Shown here in pieces: positions 17,684 through 26,221 of a stretch of 64,000 nucleotides of DNA. This DNA comes from Amycolatopsis albispora. GTDB taxonomy: Bacteria > Actinomycetota > Actinomycetes > Mycobacteriales > Pseudonocardiaceae. Position 1 is the first letter of the stretch. Each line of letters opens with the position of its first letter. The stretch is taken from the NCBI RefSeq assembly GCF_003312875.1, contig NZ_CP015163.1, forward strand, positions 5,704,001 to 5,768,000, in the 5' to 3' direction. The notes below the pieces were generated by a model. That model was given only the letters and a program-made list of their open reading frames with translations. It had not been told where the DNA came from and did not search any database. The translations under genes were made by a program, and so were the position numbers.

Positions 17684-18784
17684 ATGGGTCGTCCAATTCG
17701 CACCAGGCGGCAGGCGACGCTGGCGTCACTGGCCGCTGAGTTGGGCGTGTCCAGGACCACGGTGTCCAACGCCTACAACCGGCCCGATCAGCTGTCCCCC
17801 GAGCTGCGCCGCCGCGTGCTGGAAACCGCACGACGGCTGGGTTATCCGGGTCCGGACCCGGTGGCCCGGTCCCTGCGGACGCGCAAGGCGGGCGCGGTCG
17901 GCCTGCTGCTCACCGAGAACCTCTCCTACGCCTTCCGCGACCCGGCGGCCATCGGCGTGCTCGAAGGGCTCGCGCTGGCCTGCGAGGACGCGGGCGTCGG
18001 CCTGCACCTGGTGCCCGCCAGCCCCGGCCGCGAGGACGTCGCGGCCGTGCACCGCGCCGGGGTCGACGGCTTTGTCGTCTACTCGGTGCCCGACGACGAC
18101 CCCCACCTGGCCGCCGTGCTGCAACGGCCGGTGCCCACGGTGATCGTCGACCAGCCGCGGGTGGAGGGCGTGGACCGGGTCGGCCCGGACGACGCGGCCG
18201 CCATCACCGGCATGGCCAACCACCTGGTCGAGCTGGGGCACCGGCAGATCGGCGTGCTGTGCATGCGGCTGGCCCGCGAGCGCAACGACGACTTCGCCTC
18301 GGTGCAGCGCCAGCGCGAGGCCCACTTCCACGTGCAGCGGACCCGGCTGGCCGCGCTGGCGAAGGCCTTCGAGGCGGTCGGCGTGGACTGGTCGAGCGTG
18401 CCGGTGGTCGAGCGGTTCGACCACACCGTGGACGACGGCGCGTCGGCGGCGCGGCAGCTGTTGGACGCGTATCCGCAGGTCACCGCCCTGGTCTGCACCT
18501 CGGACATTCTCGCGCTCGGCGCACTCGCCGAAGCCGACCGGCGCGGCCTGCGGGTGCCGGCCGAGCTGACGGTGACCGGGTTCGACGGCATCGCCGAGGC
18601 CGAGCGGCACGGGCTGACCACCGTGCACCAGCCCGTGCTGGACAAGGGCAAGGCGGCCGGGAAGCTGCTGCTGGCCTCGGCCGAGCACGGTGCGCCGCGG
18701 GTGATCACGCTGCCGACGGAGCTGAAGGTCCGGTCGACCTCCGCCCCGCCGCGCACCGCCGAGCAGATGTGGTTCGGCCCCTAG
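17684..18784 (+). CDS. LacI-family transcriptional regulator
   Basis: A 366-aa regulator with an N-terminal LacI helix-turn-helix (T-L-A-S-L-A-A-E-L-G-V-S-R-T-T-V-S-N-A-Y-N), the hinge region and a periplasmic-binding-protein-like effector domain. The C-terminal part keeps V-T-G-F-D-G-I and T-T-V-H-Q-P. Start ATG 17684 puts the HTH at the usual place; an upstream GTG would add 17 residues. No sugar transporter or catabolic gene is adjacent. The divergent znuA operon is more likely under Zur, so its targets are unknown. Confidence 0.9.
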   Translation: MGRPIRTRRQATLASLAAELGVSRTTVSNAYNRPDQLSPELRRRVLETARRLGYPGPDPVARSLRTRKAGAVGLLLTENLSYAFRDPAAIGVLEGLALACEDAGVGLHLVPASPGREDVAAVHRAGVDGFVVYSVPDDDPHLAAVLQRPVPTVIVDQPRVEGVDRVGPDDAAAITGMANHLVELGHRQIGVLCMRLARERNDDFASVQRQREAHFHVQRTRLAALAKAFEAVGVDWSSVPVVERFDHTVDDGASAARQLLDAYPQVTALVCTSDILALGALAEADRRGLRVPAELTVTGFDGIAEAERHGLTTVHQPVLDKGKAAGKLLLASAEHGAPRVITLPTELKVRSTSAPPRTAEQMWFGP

Positions 18785-18880
18785 TTCGCTAGGCCGCGTG
18801 GGCGGCGCCATGCCGCGAACGGGTGGCCTGCGAGGCGCCGCTCCTGCGACACGGGCCCCTAGGCCGCCTGCGCCGATTAG

Positions 18881-18935
18881 TGTCACGAATGTGGCTTTCG
18901 AGACGCCGAATGTCTCGAAAGCCACATTCGTGACA
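18881..18935. repeat. 55-bp perfect hairpin repeat, copy 1
   Basis: A perfect inverted repeat: 24-bp arms at 18881-18904 and 18912-18935 around the loop GCCGAAT. The arm begins TGTCACGAATGTGGCTTTCG and ends AGAC. It lies between the converging LacI-type gene and the DinB-family gene, 6 bp from the latter's stop, where it could end or protect both transcripts. No T-tract follows the stem. Identical arms recur at 23890 and 63034. Confidence 0.95.
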
Positions 18936-18941
18936 TCCCAC

Positions 18942-19478
18942 CTAGGCCGTTCGGCCCAGTTGGTTCATCAGGCGTGTGGTCTCGTCGGCGCCGGGTGTGG
19001 TGGGCACGGCGGGGTCGAACAGGCCTTCGGTGCCCGCGCCGCCGAACGGCCGCACGTAATCCCCCACCTTCCGCACCAGTTCCGCGTCGAGCGCGGGTGG
19101 CACGCCGAGCGCGGTGGCCAGGTCCCAGCTGTGCACCACGATCTCGGTCAGGAAGAACGTGTCGAGCATGGTGCGCAGCGGTACCGGCCCCACCGGTGCC
19201 GCGACTTCCGCGGTGAAATCGGCGTTCGCGAGCACGTCCTCCAACGCGTACCGTGCCTCCCGCCAGGCGGCGACCGGGTCGGCCTCGCGTTGGTCCTCCG
19301 CTTCCTGCGGGAACTCGGCGCCCAGCGCGAGTTCGCGGCCCAGCCGCACAACCGCGACGACGTGCGAAGTCAGGTCGGCGATCGTCCATTTGGCGCAGGG
19401 CGTCGGCCGCTCCCAGCCGTCCGCGGGCACCGCGGCGAGCAGTTCCTCGAAGCGGTCGAGCGCGAGCTTGGTGGTCAT
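18942..19478 (-). CDS. TIGR03086-type DinB metal-binding protein
   Basis: A 178-aa four-helix DinB-like protein of the mycothiol-associated type. Marks are P-T-P-C-A-K-W-T-I-A-D-L-T-S-H (histidine ligand) and the later V-V-H-S-W-D-L-A histidine, followed by an L-G-V-P helix. Family members include mycothiol-dependent maleylpyruvate isomerase, but most have no known reaction. ATG 19478 has AGGAGAAGAG upstream. It is divergent from mutY (77 bp apart) and related in fold to the gene at 35440-36018. Confidence 0.82.
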   Translation of the reverse strand: MTTKLALDRFEELLAAVPADGWERPTPCAKWTIADLTSHVVAVVRLGRELALGAEFPQEAEDQREADPVAAWREARYALEDVLANADFTAEVAAPVGPVPLRTMLDTFFLTEIVVHSWDLATALGVPPALDAELVRKVGDYVRPFGGAGTEGLFDPAVPTTPGADETTRLMNQLGRTA

Positions 19479-19555
19479 CTCTTCTCCTTCGTCCGACGGG
19501 CTTTCACCAGCCCGACGAACGAGGTGCCCCAAGACCGACAAGTAAGATTCCGGCA

Positions 19556-20431
19556 ATGTCCATCGACGCCGACACCCTGATCGACTGGTTCGCCGCCCAC
19601 GCCCGCGACCTGCCGTGGCGGCACGCCGAGCGCACCGGCTGGGGCGTGCTGGTCAGCGAGATCATGTTGCAGCAGACCCCGGTCGCCAGGGTCGAGCCGA
19701 TCTGGCACGAGTGGATGGCGCGCTGGCCGCGCCCCTCCTCGCTGGCCGCGGCCACCCAGGGCGAGGTGCTGCGGGCCTGGGGCAAGCTCGGCTACCCGCG
19801 CCGCGCGCTGCGGTTGCACGCCGCGGCCGGGGTGATCGCCGCCGAGCACGGTGACGTGGTTCCGTCCGATGTGGACACACTGCTGGCGTTGCCCGGCATC
19901 GGCGCCTACACCGCCCGCGCGGTGGCCACTTTCGCGTACGGGAAGCGCGCCCCGGTGGTGGACACCAACGTCCGCCGGGTGGTGGCCCGCGCGGTGCACG
20001 GCGCGGGTGACGCCGGTCCGCCGTCCACCACGCGGGACATGGCGGACGTGGAAGCCTTGCTGCCGCCGGAAGAAGATCGCGCGGCGAAGCTGTCGGCCGC
20101 GTTGATGGAACTGGGCGCGTTGATCTGCACCGCGCGCACACCGCGCTGCGCCGACTGCCCGGTGTACGCGGGATGTGCTTGGCAACGCGCGGGACGCCCG
20201 GCTTACGCGGGTCCGGCGAAGGCCGTGCAGAAGTTCGCCGGTACCGACCGGCAGGTCCGCGGCCTGCTGCTGGACGTGCTGCGCGGCACCGAAGGACCGG
20301 TGGAGAAGGCGCGGCTGGACAAGGCGTGGGCGCAGGCCGGGCAGCGCGATCGCTGCCTGGACTCGCTGCTGGTGGACGGGCTGGTCGAGCAAACCGCGGA
20401 CGGGTTGTTCGCGCTGCCCGGTGAACATTGA
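19556..20431 (+). CDS. mutY: A/G-specific adenine DNA glycosylase
   Basis: MutY removes adenine mispaired with 8-oxoguanine. The 291-aa protein has the catalytic Glu35 (S-E-I-M-L-Q-Q-T), the helix-hairpin-helix LPGIGAYTA (112-120) with catalytic Asp136 (V-V-D-T-N), and the [4Fe-4S] cysteine set Cys191, Cys198, Cys201, Cys207 (C-x6-C-x2-C-x5-C). It is shorter than E. coli MutY because the C-terminal NUDIX-like 8-oxoG domain is reduced, as in other actinobacteria. Start ATG 19556 immediately precedes the conserved fold. Confidence 0.95.
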   Translation: MSIDADTLIDWFAAHARDLPWRHAERTGWGVLVSEIMLQQTPVARVEPIWHEWMARWPRPSSLAAATQGEVLRAWGKLGYPRRALRLHAAAGVIAAEHGDVVPSDVDTLLALPGIGAYTARAVATFAYGKRAPVVDTNVRRVVARAVHGAGDAGPPSTTRDMADVEALLPPEEDRAAKLSAALMELGALICTARTPRCADCPVYAGCAWQRAGRPAYAGPAKAVQKFAGTDRQVRGLLLDVLRGTEGPVEKARLDKAWAQAGQRDRCLDSLLVDGLVEQTADGLFALPGEH

Positions 20432-20615
20432 TCTTTAGGGCAGCTTCCCACAATTCCAGACCAAAGTTGGTTATCTATTGTCTGTACGTGGCCGGGCGGT
20501 TACCGTTCCGGAGCGCACCCTGCGATGAACACCTGCGCATAACCGAATGACCGCCAGAAACCGATCTGGGCCGGTGGGCCTCGCGTTCCGCCGCGCCCTG
20601 GCCGAGGGAGATCGA

Positions 20616-21677
20616 ATGGCCGGAAAACCGGGTTTTGACCGACGTACCGCGCTCAAGGGCGGCCTGACCGTGACCGCGGTCGGCGCGTTCGGCGGCTGGA
20701 CGGCCCACGCCGCGAACGCCGAGCTGGCCGCCGGGGCCGCACCGGAACCGACGATCTACAGCACCACCGCCTGGGGCGCCCGCCCGCCGAGCGGGGCGAT
20801 CACCATCGAGAACCACAAGCCCACCTACATCGTGGTGCACCACACCGTGGAGCCGGGCAACACCGACGACTTCTCCAAGGAACGCGCCTTCGCCATCTCC
20901 AAGGCGATCCAGAACTTCCACATGGACACCCGCGGCTGGATCGACACCGGGCAGCAGTTCACCAACAGCCGCGGTGGCTACATCACCGAGGGCCGTCACG
21001 AGAGCCTGAAAACCCTGCGCGGCGGCACCAAGCACGTCCAGGGCGCCAACGTCGGCGGGCACAACAGCCAGGTCATCGGCATCGAGAACGAGGGCCTCTA
21101 CACCGAGGTCGACGTGCCGAAGGCGCTGTGGGACTCGCTGGTGAAGCTGGTCGCCTACATGGCGAGCCAGTACGGCATCGGCACCGCGAACATCAAGGGG
21201 CACCGGGACTTCAACTCCACCGAGTGCCCCGGCGGCGTGCTCTACGGCAGGCTGCCGGAACTGCGCACGGCGGTGGGCGAAGCACTCGGCTCGCCGGTGG
21301 AGCAGCCGCTGGAGTGGCCGCTGCTCAAGCCGGGCGAGTCCGGCCCGCGGGTGCTGGCCGCCCAGCACCTGCTGCGTGACGCCGGGGCGCGGAACCTGCG
21401 TGCCGACGGTGTGTTCGGACAGTCCACGAAGGACGCGGTGAGCGGGCTCGTGGCGGCACGCGGCATCGAGCCGCACCAGTGCACCGCTTCGGCGCACGCC
21501 GACGAGACCGGGTTCTTCGGCGCGGACATCTGGCCGCTGCTGGCGCGTCCGGTCAAGCCGGGCACGGACAGCGAAGCGGCCCGCGCGGCCGCGGTGCTCG
21601 CCGACGCGGCGGGTGCCCGCACCGCCGGGGTGACCGAGCTTTCCACGCGGGCGTGGAAGGAACTGCTCAACGACTGA
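20616..21677 (+). CDS. Tat-exported N-acetylmuramoyl-L-alanine amidase with peptidoglycan-binding domain
   Basis: A 353-aa secreted cell-wall enzyme. The N-terminus F-D-R-R-T-A-L-K-G-G is a twin-arginine signal. An Amidase_2/PGRP domain follows (about residues 50-225) with zinc-ligand candidates in Y-I-V-V-H-H-T-V and the G-H-R-D-F-N-S-T-E-C-P-G block. Then comes a PG_binding_1 repeat (L-K-P-G-E-S-G-P-R-V-L-A-A-Q-H-L-L and ADGVFGQSTKDAV). ATG 20616 is chosen for its GAGGGAGA ribosome site and because it places the signal at the N-terminus. Its 3' end overlaps the alpha/beta hydrolase gene by 11 bp. Confidence 0.9.
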   Translation: MAGKPGFDRRTALKGGLTVTAVGAFGGWTAHAANAELAAGAAPEPTIYSTTAWGARPPSGAITIENHKPTYIVVHHTVEPGNTDDFSKERAFAISKAIQNFHMDTRGWIDTGQQFTNSRGGYITEGRHESLKTLRGGTKHVQGANVGGHNSQVIGIENEGLYTEVDVPKALWDSLVKLVAYMASQYGIGTANIKGHRDFNSTECPGGVLYGRLPELRTAVGEALGSPVEQPLEWPLLKPGESGPRVLAAQHLLRDAGARNLRADGVFGQSTKDAVSGLVAARGIEPHQCTASAHADETGFFGADIWPLLARPVKPGTDSEAARAAAVLADAAGARTAGVTELSTRAWKELLND

Positions 21678-22431
21678 GCACTTCGGACAGGAAAGCCTCG
21701 ACCGCGCCCCGGTAGGCCCGGGGCGCGGCGAGGTGCACCACGTGGTGCGCGCCCGGCACGAGCACGTGCCTGCCGTCGGCCGCCCGCGCCGCGACCCGCG
21801 CCTGCTGCCCCGGCGGCATCGAGCCCCGGCCGCCTTCGACCACCAGCAGCGGGCACTTCACCGCGTCCACAATGGACCAGTAGTCGCGGACCCCCCATTC
21901 GGCCGCGATCTCGTACAGGTTCTCGAGTTCCGCGGCGAGGTGGAAGCCGTCCTCGCGCTCGACCACGCATTCGGTGAAGTAGTCGCCGAGCTCACCGAAG
22001 AAGGCGCGCACGTGGGCGAGCGATTCGAACGGGACCGGCCATGAGTCGAAATACGAGCGCCACCGGTCCACCGTCTTGCCGACCTGGTCGGGCGCCATGT
22101 CCTCGGAGACCACCGCACGCACCAGGTCCGGGGCGGCCGCCGCGGCACCCCAGGCGTGCAGCCCGCCCATGGAGTGGCCGATCACGATCGCCGGTCCCTC
22201 GTCCAGCCACCGGATGGTGTCCAGCACGTCGCCGACAAAGCGCTCGGTGGTCCACGGCCCGGTCCGCGCGGCACGCCCGTGCCCGGCGGCGTCCAGCGCG
22301 ACCACGTGCCCGTACGGCTTGAGCCACTGCGCGGGCGTCCACCAGGTGCGCGCGCGGCCCATCAGCCCGTGGAGCAGCAGGATCGGCGGGCCGTCGCCGC
22401 CGAAGTCAACAACAGTGTCACGCCGGTCCAT
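21667..22431 (-). CDS. Alpha/beta-fold hydrolase
   Basis: A 254-aa cytosolic alpha/beta hydrolase. Oxyanion region L-L-L-H-G-L-M, nucleophile elbow G-H-S-M-G-G (serine), and the final catalytic histidine in P-G-A-H-H-V-V-H are all present. Substrate unknown; family members are esterases, lactonases or epoxide/haloalkane-type hydrolases. Its ATG lies 2 bp from an upstream in-frame ATG of the divergent M1 peptidase, so the two promoters must overlap or lie inside coding sequence. Confidence 0.85.
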   Translation of the reverse strand: MDRRDTVVDFGGDGPPILLLHGLMGRARTWWTPAQWLKPYGHVVALDAAGHGRAARTGPWTTERFVGDVLDTIRWLDEGPAIVIGHSMGGLHAWGAAAAAPDLVRAVVSEDMAPDQVGKTVDRWRSYFDSWPVPFESLAHVRAFFGELGDYFTECVVEREDGFHLAAELENLYEIAAEWGVRDYWSIVDAVKCPLLVVEGGRGSMPPGQQARVAARAADGRHVLVPGAHHVVHLAAPRAYRGAVEAFLSEVLSR

Positions 22432-22445
22432 CTATGCTCCCGCCC

Positions 22446-23873
22446 ATGCGCCGCCGCCCGTTCCTCGTCCTCGGCGGTCTGGTGCCGCTCATTATCGGCT
22501 GCACCCCGGCCGCGGATCCGCCGGCGGCGCCCGTGCCGGGCGTGGCCACCCCGGGCGCGCCGGGTGCCGGTGATCCGGCGTACCCGAACGACGGCAACGG
22601 CGGCTACGACGCGCTCGGGTACGACGTCTCGATCACCTACGACCCGCCGTCGAAGCACCTCGACGGCGACACCACCCTCACCGCGACGGCCACGCAGGAC
22701 CTGAGCCGGTTCAACCTGGACCTGCGCGGGCTGGACGTGGCGTCCGTGGAGGTCGACGGGCAGCGCGCGGAGTTCACCCGTGACGGCGAGTTCGAGCTGG
22801 TCATCACCCCGGCGCAAACGCTTGCAACTGGGCAGACGTTCAAGACGCGGGTGCGGTACTCGGGCCAGCCGAGCAGCGGTGAGGAGGGTCTCGGGGCCGG
22901 CGGCTGGCACCCGTCGCCGTCCGGTGGGGCGTACGTCGTCGGCCAGCCGCACTCGGCCGCGTACTGGTACCCGGTCAACGAGACCCCGCGTGACAAGGCC
23001 ACCTTCCGGGTGACCGCGCGCGTACCGGAGGGCTGGTCGGTGGTGTCCGGCGGCATCGAGGAGGGCACCAGGACGGACGGCGGCTGGACCACCTCGACCT
23101 GGCGTGACGACACCCCGGCCGCGAGCTACCTGACCACCGTCGCGATCGATCGCTTCACCTTCGACCGGAGCACGCTCCCCGACGGAAAGCCCCTGGTGAA
23201 CGCGTTTGCGCCGGGTGCGGAGGGCAAGCGCGAGGTGGCCGCGCGCACGGCGGAGGCGGTGGAGTTCCTGGCGTCGCGCTTCGGCCCGTACCCGCAGACC
23301 GCGGCCGGTGGCATCTACACCGACGACCGGATCGGGTACTCGCTCGAAACGCAGGGGCGGCCGACCTACGCGAACTGGGCCGACCTGGAGACGGTGGTGC
23401 ACGAGCTGGCGCACCAGTGGTACGGCAACTCGGTTTCCGTGCGCGACTGGTCGGACGTGTGCCTCAACGAATGCGTGGCCAGTTACAGCCAGTGGCTGTG
23501 GGCCGAGGCGAAGGACGGCGAGAACCTCGACGACCGGTACCGCTCGACGATCGACCGGACGCGGGAAAGCACGCGGCTGTGGTCGTCGAAGCTGCACGAA
23601 GCCGCCGCGGGCGCGGAGTTCGACGGCGTCTACGACAAGGGCATTCTCGCCATGCACGCGCTGCGGCGGACAATCGGCGACGAGCCCTTCGCGGCCGTGC
23701 TGCGGGAGTGGCCGTCGCTGCACAAGGACGGGAACGCCACCTGGCGGGAGTTCGAGCAGTTCGTCAGCGCGAAGGCGGGCCGGAGCGATCTCGGCCCGTT
23801 CTTCGACGCTTGGTTCCGCGGCACCGAACTGCCCGCCGACGAGCACCTCTACCCCGGCTCCCTCCGCCCCTGA
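22446..23873 (+). CDS. M1-family zinc metallopeptidase lipoprotein
   Basis: A 475-aa exported aminopeptidase-like protein. A lipoprotein signal ends in L-I-I-G-C, then a proline/alanine linker leads to the M1 N-terminal beta domain and the thermolysin-like domain. The zinc site HELAH is at 319-323 with the third ligand Glu342, exactly 18 residues after the second histidine. The usual GAMEN exopeptidase motif is not recognisable, and the protein stops after the catalytic domain, much shorter than typical 800-900-aa PepN. Start is ATG 22446 or the in-frame ATG 22434. A 55-bp hairpin repeat follows the stop. Confidence 0.88.
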   Translation: MRRRPFLVLGGLVPLIIGCTPAADPPAAPVPGVATPGAPGAGDPAYPNDGNGGYDALGYDVSITYDPPSKHLDGDTTLTATATQDLSRFNLDLRGLDVASVEVDGQRAEFTRDGEFELVITPAQTLATGQTFKTRVRYSGQPSSGEEGLGAGGWHPSPSGGAYVVGQPHSAAYWYPVNETPRDKATFRVTARVPEGWSVVSGGIEEGTRTDGGWTTSTWRDDTPAASYLTTVAIDRFTFDRSTLPDGKPLVNAFAPGAEGKREVAARTAEAVEFLASRFGPYPQTAAGGIYTDDRIGYSLETQGRPTYANWADLETVVHELAHQWYGNSVSVRDWSDVCLNECVASYSQWLWAEAKDGENLDDRYRSTIDRTRESTRLWSSKLHEAAAGAEFDGVYDKGILAMHALRRTIGDEPFAAVLREWPSLHKDGNATWREFEQFVSAKAGRSDLGPFFDAWFRGTELPADEHLYPGSLRP

Positions 23874-23889
23874 CCGGTGGCCCCGCCGA

Positions 23890-23944
23890 TGTCACGAATG
23901 TGGCTTTCGAGACACCAGACGTCTCGAAAGCCACATTCGTGACA
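23890..23944. repeat. 55-bp perfect hairpin repeat, copy 2
   Basis: A perfect inverted repeat with 24-bp arms (23890-23913 and 23921-23944) identical to copy 1, around the different loop ACCAGAC. It starts 17 bp after the M1 peptidase stop and 57 bp before mhuD, two genes on the same strand. A terminator, mRNA 3'-end or mobile palindrome role is possible; no T-tract is present. Confidence 0.95.
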
Positions 23945-24000
23945 TCAGGGCGGCAGCGGAACGCAAGCCGGGGTCGCCGGGTAGCACGTACGCTAACCCC

Positions 24001-24312
24001 ATGGCTGTGGTGAAGATCAACGCAATCGAGGTTCCCGAGGGCGCCGGGCCCGAGCTGGAGAAGCGGTTCATGGCCCGGCTCCACGCGGTGGACGGGCAGC
24101 CCGGCTTCATCTCGTTCGAGTTGCTGCGCCCGGTCGCCGGGGACAACCGCTACTTCGTCTACTCCAAGTGGGAGTCCGAGGAGCACTTCCGCGCCTGGGC
24201 CGACGGCCCGGCCAAGGAGGCGCACGGCGGGCAGCGCAAGCCGGTGGCCAGTGGCGCCAGCCTGCTGGAGTTCGAGGTTGTGCTGAGCACGCTGGACCAG
24301 CACGACCAGTGA
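24001..24312 (+). CDS. mhuD: MhuD-type heme-degrading monooxygenase
   Basis: A 103-aa dimeric ferredoxin-like (ABM/IsdG) protein close to mycobacterial MhuD, which opens heme to mycobilin and frees iron. It starts with V-V-K-I-N-A-I-E-V-P and ends with G-A-S-L-L-E-F-E-V-V-L as in MhuD. The key residues fall at the same numbers as in MhuD: Asn7, Trp66 and the heme-ligand His75. The GTGA overlap with the next gene suggests translational coupling to the sirtuin-like protein. Confidence 0.9.
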   Translation: MAVVKINAIEVPEGAGPELEKRFMARLHAVDGQPGFISFELLRPVAGDNRYFVYSKWESEEHFRAWADGPAKEAHGGQRKPVASGASLLEFEVVLSTLDQHDQ

Positions 24313-25139
24313 CGGACGCGGTGGACCGTGCCGCCGAGTGGATCGGCGGCGCGGAAGCGCTGCTGGTCTGCGCGGGCGCGGGCATGGGCGTCGACTCCGG
24401 GCTGCCCGACTACCGCGGTGACGAGGGCTTCTGGCGTGCCTACCCGCCGTACGCCCGGCTCGGCCTGAGCTTCGCCGAGCTGGCCGATCCGGGGCACTTC
24501 GGCGCGGATCCGGAACTGGCCTGGGGTTTCTTCGGCCACCGCCTGCACCTGTACCGCGAAACCACGCCGCACCGGGGATTCGAGATCCTGCGCCGGTGGG
24601 GCGCGGGCAAGCCCGGCGGCGCCAGGGTGTTCACCTCCAATGTGGACGGACAGTTCCAGCGGGCGGGCTGGCCGGCCGGGCACGTCGGTGAGGTGCACGG
24701 CTCGATCCACCACCTGCAGTGCTTCAGCCGCTGCGGTGACCGGATCTGGGCAGCCGACAACATCGAAGTCGAGGTCGATCCGGAGACCATGCGTGCGCGG
24801 CCGCCGCTGCCGTCCTGCCCCGACTGCGGTGGCCTGGCCAGGCCGAACATCCTGATGTTCGACGACTTCGGCTGGCTCCCCCACCGCAGCGACGGCCCGC
24901 TCGAAGCGCTCACCGCGTGGCGCCGCAAGCACCGCGACCTCGTGGTCGTCGAAGTGGGCGCGGGCAAGGCCGTGCCGACCGTGCGCCGCTACGCCGAGCT
25001 GGCCAGCGCGGCCACCGGCAAGCTGATCCGGATCAACCCGCGTGAGCCCGATGTCCGCCACGGGCGCGGCATCTCGCTGCCGCTCACTTCGCTGGATGCG
25101 TTGTCCCGCCTCGATTCGGCGCTCACACCGGCACGGTGA
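24309..25139 (+). CDS. Sir2-family NAD-dependent deacylase-like protein
   Basis: A 276-aa protein with the sirtuin NAD site C-A-G-A-G-M-G-V-D-S-G-L-P-D-Y-R-G, the T-S-N-V-D-G segment (T-Q-N-I-D in classical sirtuins), catalytic His130 (E-V-H-G-S) and a four-cysteine zinc site Cys138, Cys142, Cys170, Cys173. Spacing between the cysteine pairs is typical, but several core motifs diverge, so it belongs to a bacterial side branch. Sirtuins remove acyl groups from lysines using NAD. GTG start overlapping the mhuD stop by 4 bp. The 3' end overlaps the next gene by 17 bp. Confidence 0.85.
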   Translation: MTDAVDRAAEWIGGAEALLVCAGAGMGVDSGLPDYRGDEGFWRAYPPYARLGLSFAELADPGHFGADPELAWGFFGHRLHLYRETTPHRGFEILRRWGAGKPGGARVFTSNVDGQFQRAGWPAGHVGEVHGSIHHLQCFSRCGDRIWAADNIEVEVDPETMRARPPLPSCPDCGGLARPNILMFDDFGWLPHRSDGPLEALTAWRRKHRDLVVVEVGAGKAVPTVRRYAELASAATGKLIRINPREPDVRHGRGISLPLTSLDALSRLDSALTPAR

Positions 25140-26100
25140 GCTGGGCGTAGACCGCGTCGTGGTCGCTGGCCGCGACGTCGAACACCTGGAAGTCGCGGAC
25201 GGCCACCCGGTCGTCGACCAGGATGTGGTCGATGGTCACCGGCGGCGGGAAGACCTTGCCCGGCCAGGTCGGGCGCCAGCCCTTGCCCAGTTCCGCCGCG
25301 GCGTCGGCGTACCCGGCGTCGATCAGCTCGCGGAACGACGCGTGGTCGAAGGTGGCGTTGAAGTCCCCGGCGAGGATGCGCACCGGCAGGTCGGCCGTCG
25401 GCTCGGGCAGCCCGGCCAATTCCGCCTTCCAGTCCGCCGGGGCCTCCACCGGCGGCATCGGGTGCACCGCGACGATCTCCACCCCGCTGCCGTCGCCGAA
25501 CTCGACCCGCGCGCTCGGCTGCCGCAGCCTCGACGGCCCGGCCAGGTTCGCTTCGGTCAGCGGGTACTTCGACACCAGCCCCGACCCGGCCCCACCGCGG
25601 ATCGGGTGCAGCACCCGGTGTGGCAGCAGGGTGAACAACCCGGCGCGCTCCAGGTCCCCCACCATCGCCGGGCTCAGCTCCAGCAGGCTCAGCACCTCCA
25701 CCTGGTTGGCCCGCACCAGGTCCACAATGGACTGCGCCTCGGCGCGGCCGAGGAACAGGTTCGACGCCATCACCCGCAGGTCCCGGCCGGTCACCGCGGG
25801 CTGTTCCTCGGCGACCATGCGCGGCACCACCACCGATACCAGCGCGGCGACCAGCACCAGCACCACCGCGCCGGTTTTCCACCGCCGCAGCACCAGCGCC
25901 AGCACGCCCAGCAGGAACCCGGCCACGGTCAGGTAAGGCGTGAGCGCGAGCGCGGCGGTGGTGTAGGCGTTGCCGTCGATGCCGAGCAGGCGCATCGCGA
26001 CGAGCACCACCAGCGGCACGGTGGCCAGCACCAGCAGCCCGGTCACCACGCGCGCACCCAGGCTCACCTTGCGTGGCGGCGCCTCCTGCTGATCGATCAT
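25123..26100 (-). CDS. Membrane-anchored endonuclease/exonuclease/phosphatase-family protein
   Basis: A 325-aa protein with three N-terminal membrane segments (about residues 13-110) and a DNase I/sphingomyelinase-like domain that probably faces outside. Motifs R-V-M-A-S-N-L-F, L-L-E-L-S (Glu metal ligand), A-G-D-F-N-A-T-F-D-H, I-D-H-I-L-V and A-S-D-H-D-A-V form the usual EEP catalytic set. Substrate (nucleic acid, lipid or phosphoester) unknown. ATG 26100 starts just before the first membrane segment. Confidence 0.85.
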   Translation of the reverse strand: MIDQQEAPPRKVSLGARVVTGLLVLATVPLVVLVAMRLLGIDGNAYTTAALALTPYLTVAGFLLGVLALVLRRWKTGAVVLVLVAALVSVVVPRMVAEEQPAVTGRDLRVMASNLFLGRAEAQSIVDLVRANQVEVLSLLELSPAMVGDLERAGLFTLLPHRVLHPIRGGAGSGLVSKYPLTEANLAGPSRLRQPSARVEFGDGSGVEIVAVHPMPPVEAPADWKAELAGLPEPTADLPVRILAGDFNATFDHASFRELIDAGYADAAAELGKGWRPTWPGKVFPPPVTIDHILVDDRVAVRDFQVFDVAASDHDAVYAQLTVPV

Positions 26101-26146
26101 GCCAGCCAGTATGCCCAAATCCGCTGGCACGACCTGGCAACTCCTG

Positions 26147-26158
26147 ACAGCGCGCTGT
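26147..26158. promoter_or_regulatory. Palindrome upstream of the drug ABC exporter
   Basis: ACAGCGCGCTGT is a perfect 12-bp palindrome 64 bp before the exporter ATPase start and inside the divergent promoter region. It lies between partial CTGGCA/TGCCAG repeats. It could be an operator for a TetR- or PadR-type regulator, but no such gene is adjacent. Confidence 0.3.
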
Positions 26159-26221
26159 GCGTGCCCTGCCAGCTCCCCCGGCCATCGTGGGCGGCGAGCG
26201 CGACACGTGAAGGAGGACACC

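Noticed and set aside
18881..18935. Ordinary rho-independent terminator
   Set aside because: The stem has no following T-tract in either direction, and identical arms recur at other loci.
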